This document shows positions 59,184-64,000 of a stretch of DNA of 64,000 nucleotides, piece after piece; position 1 is the first letter of the stretch; each line of letters opens with the position of its first letter. Both the position numbers and the translations under genes were made by a program. This DNA comes from Kitasatospora purpeofusca (GTDB lineage Bacteria > Actinomycetota > Actinomycetes > Streptomycetales > Streptomycetaceae). Location: the NCBI RefSeq assembly GCF_000718025.1, contig NZ_JODS01000025.1, positions 1 through 64,000 of the forward strand. Direction: 5' to 3'. The notes below the pieces were generated by a model. It searched no databases and was not told where the DNA came from. It worked only from the letters and a program-made list of their open reading frames with translations.

Positions 59184-60206
59184 TCAGGCCGCGGCCGGGA
59201 CGAGCACGATCTTCCCGGTGATCGCGGCGGTCTCCATCGCCCGGTGCGCGTCGGCCGCCTCCTCCAGCGACATGGTGCGGCCCACCCGCGGCTTGACCAG
59301 GCCCTTCTGCAGCAGCTCCAGCACGGTCGCGAGGTCCTGCTGGTACGCGGCCGGGTGGGACTTCTCCAGGCTCCAGGCGTTGTAGAACAGCGTGCGCTTG
59401 CCGTCCGGGATCAGCTTCGGCAGCACGATGCCGCCCAGGAAGCCCTGGGCGCCGGTCAGCAGGTCCCGCTGGTTGCCGCGCAGCGCGGCGTTCTGGCCGA
59501 AGCCGACCATCACTCCGCCGCGCCGCACCGCCTGGTACGAGCGGAGGAAGTGCGGGCCGCCGATCGGGTCGAACACCGCGTCCACCGCGCCGCCCGGCAG
59601 GCCGCGCACCACCCGGCGGAAGTCCTCGGCGTCCCGGTCGATCGGACGGCCGCCGAGCGCCCGCACCTGGTCGGCCCGGGCGGCGGAGCAGGTGCCGTAG
59701 ACGGTGACCCCGGCGAGCGCGGCCAGCTCCAGGAAGGCGGTGCCGACGCCGCCGGACGCGCCGTGCACCAGGACGGTGCTGCCCTGCCGGACCTCGGCCA
59801 CCCGGTGCAGCATCTGCTGGGCGATGAAGTAGTTCAGCGAGAGCGCCGAGGCCTCCACCGGGTCGACGCCGTCGGGCAGCGGAACCAGCCGGTTGGCGGC
59901 CACCAGCGCGTACTCCGCGTAGCCGCCGCTGCGCACCAACGCGACCACCCGGGTGCCCGGTTCGGGGGCCCTGGTGCCCGGCCCGACCTGGTCCACGACC
60001 CCCACCAGGTCGTATCCGGGGGTGAAGGGCCGCTTGGGCCCGCCGGGGATCACGCCGGCACGTAGCAGAATGTCACCGTAGGAGACGCCGGCGGCGAGCA
60101 CCCGGACCCGGACCTGGCCGACGGCCGGTGCCGGGAGTTCGTCGCTGGACAGCCTCAGGACCTCGGCTCCGCCGAGCCTCGGCACACTCACATGGCGGTA
60201 CCTCAT
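59184..60206 (-). CDS. Zinc-independent medium-chain quinone oxidoreductase
   Basis: 340 residues of the QOR branch of medium-chain dehydrogenases. GroES-like N-domain (VRVRVLAAGVSYGDILLRAG), NADPH loop VLVHGASGGVGTAFLELAALAG, no zinc-binding Cys/His set. Acts on quinones or enones with NADPH. ATG 60206. Divergent from a TetR gene with a dyad between them, the usual arrangement for substrate-induced repression of a QOR. Confidence 0.9.
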   Translation of the reverse strand: MRYRHVSVPRLGGAEVLRLSSDELPAPAVGQVRVRVLAAGVSYGDILLRAGVIPGGPKRPFTPGYDLVGVVDQVGPGTRAPEPGTRVVALVRSGGYAEYALVAANRLVPLPDGVDPVEASALSLNYFIAQQMLHRVAEVRQGSTVLVHGASGGVGTAFLELAALAGVTVYGTCSAARADQVRALGGRPIDRDAEDFRRVVRGLPGGAVDAVFDPIGGPHFLRSYQAVRRGGVMVGFGQNAALRGNQRDLLTGAQGFLGGIVLPKLIPDGKRTLFYNAWSLEKSHPAAYQQDLATVLELLQKGLVKPRVGRTMSLEEAADAHRAMETAAITGKIVLVPAAA

Positions 60207-60318
60207 CGTGGCCTCCGCAGTATGGGGGGATGACGTGACGGGAGTGGCGCCGGTCCTCTGCGGGGGGCGGGTACGGGAGGCGGCCTCCGCCGCACCGTTC
60301 CCTGCCCCCGTATTTTTA

Positions 60319-60335
60319 TATAGACTGAGTGTACA
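60319..60335. promoter_or_regulatory. 17-bp imperfect dyad in the QOR/TetR divergent promoter
   Basis: TATAGACTGAGTGTACA: arms match as T-TA-ACT / AGT-TA-A around a central G. Located 113 nt upstream of QOR and 42 nt upstream of the TetR start, overlapping a TATATA promoter region. Shares the TATAGAC half-site with the exporter/SDR palindrome at 36733. Confidence 0.65.
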
Positions 60336-60376
60336 ATGAATGTGATAGCACCCGCCTCAGGAGACGTCAACAGCCC

Positions 60377-61006
60377 ATGAGCCCACGCCAGTACCGAGCC
60401 GGCCAACGCCAGGTAGCCGCCGAACAGACCCGCACCCGCATTCTGGAGGCGGCCTGCGAGCTGCTCACCGGGGAGAAGGGCCCGGCCTCGTTCAGCATGG
60501 ACGCCGTCGCCAAGACCGCCGGAGTGGCGCGGATGACCGTCTACTACCAGTTCGACTCGAAGACCGGCCTGCTGGAGGCACTCTTCGACGATCTGGCCCA
60601 GCGCGGCGGGATGGCCAGGATGCCCGCGGCGTTCATGGCCCCCAGCGGCCGCGAGGCGCTCACCGCGCTGCTCGACGTGCTGAACGGCTTCTACGCCTCC
60701 GGCCGGGTCGCCCTGCGCCGGCTGCGCGGCCTGGGAATCCTCGACCCGGAGCTCGACACCGCGCTGCAGAGCCGCAGCGAGCGGCGGCGCGGCGGCCTCC
60801 AGGTGGTCCTCAACCGGCTGCTCGCCGACCGGGGCGCCGAGGTCGACGAGGCCGGGCTCGACGAACTGGTGGAGATGCTGTTCATGCTGACCAGCTTCGA
60901 GACCTTCGACCTGCTGGCCGGCCCGGGCGGCGAGAGCGATCCGGTCGCCCGCCGCGTCGAGGAGCTGATTCTCGCCGTTCTCGACCGCCGTCTCGCGGCG
61001 GCCTGA
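60377..61006 (+). CDS. TetR-family regulator
   Basis: 209 residues. HTH: TRTRILEAACELLTGEKG then FSMDAVAKTAGVARMTVYYQFDSKTGLLEALF. Effector domain ends VEELILAVLDRRLAAA. The ATG at 60377 is preceded by a distant GGAG; an upstream GTG at 60329 would add 16 residues and overlap the operator, so I prefer 60377. Represses itself and the QOR, by layout. Confidence 0.9.
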   Translation: MSPRQYRAGQRQVAAEQTRTRILEAACELLTGEKGPASFSMDAVAKTAGVARMTVYYQFDSKTGLLEALFDDLAQRGGMARMPAAFMAPSGREALTALLDVLNGFYASGRVALRRLRGLGILDPELDTALQSRSERRRGGLQVVLNRLLADRGAEVDEAGLDELVEMLFMLTSFETFDLLAGPGGESDPVARRVEELILAVLDRRLAAA

Positions 61007-61378
61007 CAGCCGGGCGGCTCCCCCCGCCCACGACTCACGGGCCCGTCGGGCGAACCCCTTTCACCCACGCCACTCCCGTACCAGGCGCGTCCGCCCCCCG
61101 GACCGCACCCGCACCACCCCGCCGGCCGGCGACCCCCCTCCGGTCGCCGTACGACGGTAGGCGGCGCGGCGGCCTTCCTCCCCAGGACACCGCCGCGCCG
61201 CCCTCCCTTTTCCTCACGAGCCCTGCGGCCCGCTCGGTAGCGACCGGGTCGACCGCGCCTCCCGGCGCCGCTCCCCCGCCGCCCGCCCCCGGCCGGGACG
61301 GCCCCACCCCCCGGAGCACCACCAACGGGGGGTCCGGGCCGTCACCGCGCCGGAGCAGTCAGAACACCGGGTCCCCGG
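61007..61378. other. 372-bp convergent gap with terminator
   Basis: Between the TetR and the DUF4386-like gene. A 13-bp stem GGCGGCGCGGCGG (61160-61172) / CCGCCGCGCCGCC (61190-61202), followed by CTCCCTTTTCC, is a good terminator of the TetR gene. Strong C-bias elsewhere; no gene. Confidence 0.7.
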
Positions 61379-62086
61379 TCAGGCCGGGTCGACCTCGGCA
61401 CCCGGCGTGCGGCGCGGACGCTGCTTGGGCAGGATCACGCTGGCCGCGATGAGCCAGATCAGGCCGCCGAAGCGGGCGATCGGCAGGAAGAAGCCGAGGC
61501 TGGTGGAGAGCAGGGCCAGGGTCCCCAGCACGCCGATCCCGGCGAGCACCAGGCCGGCCCAGGCGAAGCCCTTCGGCCCGAAGCCGAGCAGCAGCATCGG
61601 CACGGCCACCCCGGCCAGCATCACGGCGAACGGCACCACGTGCCCGGGCCCGCCGGAGGCGAAGGTGAGGTCGGCCAGCGAGCGGGCCAGCGAGGCGTCG
61701 CCGAGGTCACCGGAGCGGGAGGCGGCCCAGACGGTGAGGCCGCACAGCGCCATCGCGGCGGAGGCGAGCACTCCGGACACCAGCGCGATGCCGGGGCCGG
61801 GGGCGGTGACGCCCAGGCGGCGCAGCCGCTGGTAGACGATCGCGGCCCAGACCGCGAGCGGCAGCGAGGCGGCGAACTGCAGCGTCCCGGACACCTTGGC
61901 GGCGGTCGCGTGGTCCTTGTAGTAGGCGAGGGTGTCGGCCGCCGAATCGGTGGGCAGAGGGGTCTGCCGGGCCAACACGATGGACACCACCATCAGCGCC
62001 GCGAACGCCACGGCGGGGAGCAGCAAGGGGGGACCTGACTGCTGTCGCCGGGCGGAGGCGGCCGGCACCGCAGATGTCGTGGTCAT
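61379..62086 (-). CDS. DUF4386-like membrane protein
   Basis: 235 residues, about six TM helices (LLLPAVAFAALMVVSIVLA, LAVWAAIVYQRL, IALVSGVLASAAMALCGLTVWA, VPFAVMLAGVAVPMLLLGFG, LVLAGIGVLGTLALLSTSLG, LIWLIAASVILP). Resembles DUF4386 proteins; function unknown. ATG 62086 with GGAG upstream. Divergent from a MarR regulator, which probably controls it. Confidence 0.8.
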   Translation of the reverse strand: MTTTSAVPAASARRQQSGPPLLLPAVAFAALMVVSIVLARQTPLPTDSAADTLAYYKDHATAAKVSGTLQFAASLPLAVWAAIVYQRLRRLGVTAPGPGIALVSGVLASAAMALCGLTVWAASRSGDLGDASLARSLADLTFASGGPGHVVPFAVMLAGVAVPMLLLGFGPKGFAWAGLVLAGIGVLGTLALLSTSLGFFLPIARFGGLIWLIAASVILPKQRPRRTPGAEVDPA

Positions 62087-62190
62087 GAGGGGCACTCCAG
62101 TCGAAAACGGGTCGATGGGTGGTCCGGAGGCCGACGACGGACGGGTCGGCACCGACGCCGGTAGTTCCTTGTCTAGAATAGTTCACTCGG

Positions 62191-62204
62191 GGACATCATT
62201 GTCC
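62191..62204. promoter_or_regulatory. 14-bp palindrome in the membrane-protein/MarR promoter
   Basis: GGACA-TCAT-TGTCC, 18 nt upstream of the marR-like start and 105 nt upstream of the membrane gene. MarR operators are palindromes of this size and position. Confidence 0.65.
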
Positions 62205-62221
62205 ACTGGTATCGTGTTTCC

Positions 62222-62737
62222 ATGACCGAACCTCCCGACCGCGCCCCGTCGCCCCATCCGGGACCGCAGGGAGCCCAAGTCGCATTTCTGCTGTCCCAGT
62301 TGGGTGAGCACGCCTCGCAGGCCTTCGCCCGGCGGGTCGCCGAGCTGGATCTCACCCCGGCCCAGGCGGGCCTGCTCCGGGCGGTCAGCCTGGCCCCCGG
62401 CCAGCACCAGCAGGAACTCGCCCGGCGGCTCGGCATGTCGCCGAGCCGGTTCGTGGCCTTCATCGACGCCATCGAGGAACGCGGACTGGTCGAGCGCCGC
62501 CGCAACCCCAAGGACCGCCGGTTCCAGGACCTCTACCTCGCGCCCAAGGGCGAGGAGGCGATGCGCGGGCTCGCCGAGGCGGCACTCGCCCACGAGGAGG
62601 CGCTCTGCACCGGCCTCGACCCGCAGGAACGTATCGCCCTGGCCGGACTGCTGCGTCGGATCGCCGAGGCGCAGCAGCTCACCGCCGGGGTGCACCCCGG
62701 CTACCGGCGGCTGAACCCCCGGCGCGACAGCGTCTGA
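62222..62737 (+). CDS. MarR-family regulator
   Basis: 171 residues. Winged HTH: LDLTPAQAGLLRAV, QQELARRLGMSPSRFVAFIDAIEERGLVERRRNPKDRR (helix-turn-helix and wing with Asp-Arg-Arg). C-terminal dimerisation helix. ATG 62222 follows the palindrome closely, so autorepression is likely. Ligand unknown. Confidence 0.92.
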   Translation: MTEPPDRAPSPHPGPQGAQVAFLLSQLGEHASQAFARRVAELDLTPAQAGLLRAVSLAPGQHQQELARRLGMSPSRFVAFIDAIEERGLVERRRNPKDRRFQDLYLAPKGEEAMRGLAEAALAHEEALCTGLDPQERIALAGLLRRIAEAQQLTAGVHPGYRRLNPRRDSV

Positions 62738-62759
62738 GCCGCCGGGTCCGGGCACGCGA

Positions 62760-62786
62760 AAGCCCCCGGCCGGGGGCCGGGGGCTT
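62760..62786. terminator. Bidirectional terminator, MarR / RtcB
   Basis: 12-bp perfect stem AAGCCCCCGGCC / GGCCGGGGGCTT with a GGG loop, ending in CTT, between convergent genes. Confidence 0.85.
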
Positions 62787-62810
62787 CGTGCGACGGACGC
62801 CGGAGGGCGC

Positions 62811-64000
62811 TCAGCCCTTGACGCAGACCACCTGCTTCAGGTGCGCCACGACCTCGACGAGGTCCCGCTGCTGCTCGATCACCTTCTCGATCGACTTGTA
62901 GGCGCCCGGGATCTCGTCCACCACCCCGGCGTCCTTGCGGCACTCCACGCCCGCGGTCTGCTCGACCAGGTCGCTGGTGCTGAACCGCTTCTTCGCCGCG
63001 GTGCGGCTCATCTTCCGGCCGGCGCCGTGCGAGGCCGAGTTGAACGACGCCTCGTTGCCCAGTCCGCGCACGATGTACGACCCGGTGCCCATCGAGCCCG
63101 GGATGATCCCGTAGTCACCGGCCCCGGCCCGGATCGCACCCTTGCGGGTGACCAGCAGGTCGACGCCGTCGTAGCGCTCCTCCGCGACGTAGTTGTGGTG
63201 GCAGCTGATCACCTCGTCGAAGACGACCTTCGCCCGGGGGAACTCGCGCCGGACCACGTCCTGGAACAGCGCCATCATCAACGCCCGGTTGCGCTTGGCG
63301 TACTCCTGCGCCCAGAAGAGGTCCTGCCGGTACGCGGCCATCTGCGGGGTGTCCGCGATGAACACCGCGAGGTCACGGTCGATCAGGCCCTGGTTGTGCG
63401 GCAGCGACCGGGCCACGCCCATGTGGTGCTCCGCCAGTTCCTTGCCGATGTTGCGCGAACCGGAGTGCAGCATCAGCCAGACCGCGCCGGTGTCGTCGAT
63501 GCACACCTCGATGAAGTGGTTGCCGCCGCCGAGCGTCGCCATCTGCTGGGCCGCCCGGTCCCGGCGCCACTTCACCTCGGAGGCGACCCCGTCGAACCGC
63601 TGCCAGAAGTCGTCCCAGCCTGCGGTCGGGACGCCGTGCAGCTTGCCCGGGTCGACCGGGTCGGAGTGCAGACCGCGCCCGACCGGGATGGTCCGCTCGA
63701 TCTGCGAGCGCAGCCGCGACAGGTCGTCCGGCAGGTCCTTCGCGGTGAGCGAGGTCTTCACCGCGCTCATCCCGCAGCCGATGTCCACGCCGACCGCGGC
63801 CGGGCAGACGGCGCCGCGCATGGCGATCACCGAACCCACGGTCGCCCCCTTGCCCAGGTGGACGTCGGGCATCACGGCGAGGCCGTGCAGCCAGGGCAGC
63901 GAGCTGATGTTGCGCAGCTGCTCCATGGCCTGGCCCTCGACGGTGGCCGGGTCGGTCCACATCCGGATCGGAGTCCGGACGCCGGGTACCTCGGTGTACG
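62811..64000 (-). CDS. rtcB: RtcB-type RNA ligase (5' end outside the window)
   Basis: 396 residues visible, open to the right edge. The segment runs from YTEVPGVRTPIRMWTD through the C-terminus, so only the first few residues are missing. RtcB joins 2',3'-cyclic-phosphate RNA ends with GTP. Conserved elements: MPDVHLGKGATVGSV, VGVDIGCGMSAVKT (metal Cys), LGGGNHFIEV, HSGSRNIG, HHNYVAEE, SHGAGRKMSR (guanylated His). No tRNA-splicing substrate in bacteria is certain; RNA repair is likely. Confidence 0.93.
   Translation of the reverse strand, partial: YTEVPGVRTPIRMWTDPATVEGQAMEQLRNISSLPWLHGLAVMPDVHLGKGATVGSVIAMRGAVCPAAVGVDIGCGMSAVKTSLTAKDLPDDLSRLRSQIERTIPVGRGLHSDPVDPGKLHGVPTAGWDDFWQRFDGVASEVKWRRDRAAQQMATLGGGNHFIEVCIDDTGAVWLMLHSGSRNIGKELAEHHMGVARSLPHNQGLIDRDLAVFIADTPQMAAYRQDLFWAQEYAKRNRALMMALFQDVVRREFPRAKVVFDEVISCHHNYVAEERYDGVDLLVTRKGAIRAGAGDYGIIPGSMGTGSYIVRGLGNEASFNSASHGAGRKMSRTAAKKRFSTSDLVEQTAGVECRKDAGVVDEIPGAYKSIEKVIEQQRDLVEVVAHLKQVVCVKG

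Noticed and set aside
1..64000. tRNA, rRNA or CRISPR array
   Set aside because: No cloverleaf with a GGTTCRA-type T-loop, no rRNA core sequence and no spaced direct repeats with unique spacers were seen; the tandem repeats found are adjacent, without spacers.

Overview
The window is high-GC actinobacterial DNA from a Streptomycetaceae chromosome (Streptomyces or Kitasatospora). This is supported by SepH, CutRS, DUF3710/DUF3093/DUF4193/DUF5998 proteins, a coproporphyrin-type ferrochelatase with a C-terminal Cys cluster, a DasR-like operator before ptsH, GTG and TTG starts, and dense GC-rich terminator hairpins. From memory, the first ~23 kb follows the order of the S. coelicolor SCO584x-SCO586x core region; I could not align it.

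1-23.4 kb is conserved core: a thioesterase-dut-DUF3710 operon (the thioesterase is frameshifted by a 7-bp duplication), DUF3093, DUF4193, an acyl-ACP desaturase behind a nested dyad operator, cutRS, an inositol monophosphatase, ferrochelatase, an MFS transporter, a sugar-lactone oxidase, a Pro/Ser-rich membrane protein, sepH with a long structured leader, a sulfurtransferase, a VOC protein, thymidine kinase, a phosphodiesterase, DUF5998, a fused GNAT/acyl-CoA synthetase, and HPr. 23.4-30.1 kb holds an FtsX-type ABC exporter with a SHOCT protein and a NarL-type two-component pair, separated by a 183-bp MITE-like inverted-repeat element that ends in the response-regulator stop codon.

30.4-58.6 kb is accessory and is dominated by a type II polyketide cluster. 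A 13-gene minus-strand run (48.9 to 38.8 kb) encodes a DUF1772-like membrane protein, a SnoaL-like protein, a TcmI-type cyclase, ACP, an aromatase/cyclase, a WhiE-ORFII/TcmJ-type cupin, KS-alpha, chain-length factor, an ABM-type oxygenase, an FAD oxygenase, a second SnoaL-like protein, an RCC1-repeat protein and an O-methyltransferase. Divergent from it is a plus-strand operon (amidohydrolase, SDR, SchA/CurD-like protein, LLM flavin oxidoreductase). Then come a TetR regulator, a cupin, both subunits of a thiamine-diphosphate E1 dehydrogenase without E2/E3, and a soluble histidine kinase/response regulator pair. Upstream parts include a DHA2 exporter, a second SDR, a hydroxyisobutyrate-dehydrogenase-like enzyme, a PQQ-type beta-propeller and two NmrA-like reductases. 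The gene set suggests a multi-ring aromatic polyketide of the spore-pigment/tetracenomycin/pentangular type; the product is not known to me.

Two features tie the cluster together. First, a 16-bp dyad close to GTGAGTGNNCACTCAC lies 75-126 nt upstream of four genes (positions 34700, 49205, 53842, 56615), one of them the cluster's own TetR gene, which suggests a local TetR regulon. Second, several otherwise ordinary cluster proteins carry Gly/Pro-rich low-complexity segments: eight heptads at the SDR N-terminus, a collagen-like insert inside the amidohydrolase, and tails on the exporter, the other SDR and the cupin. I regard this pair of observations, plus the RCC1 protein in a PKS operon, as the most novel content.

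58.7-64 kb is ordinary again: a DUF6059-like small protein, a quinone-oxidoreductase/TetR divergent pair, a membrane protein/MarR divergent pair, and an RtcB ligase cut by the right edge.
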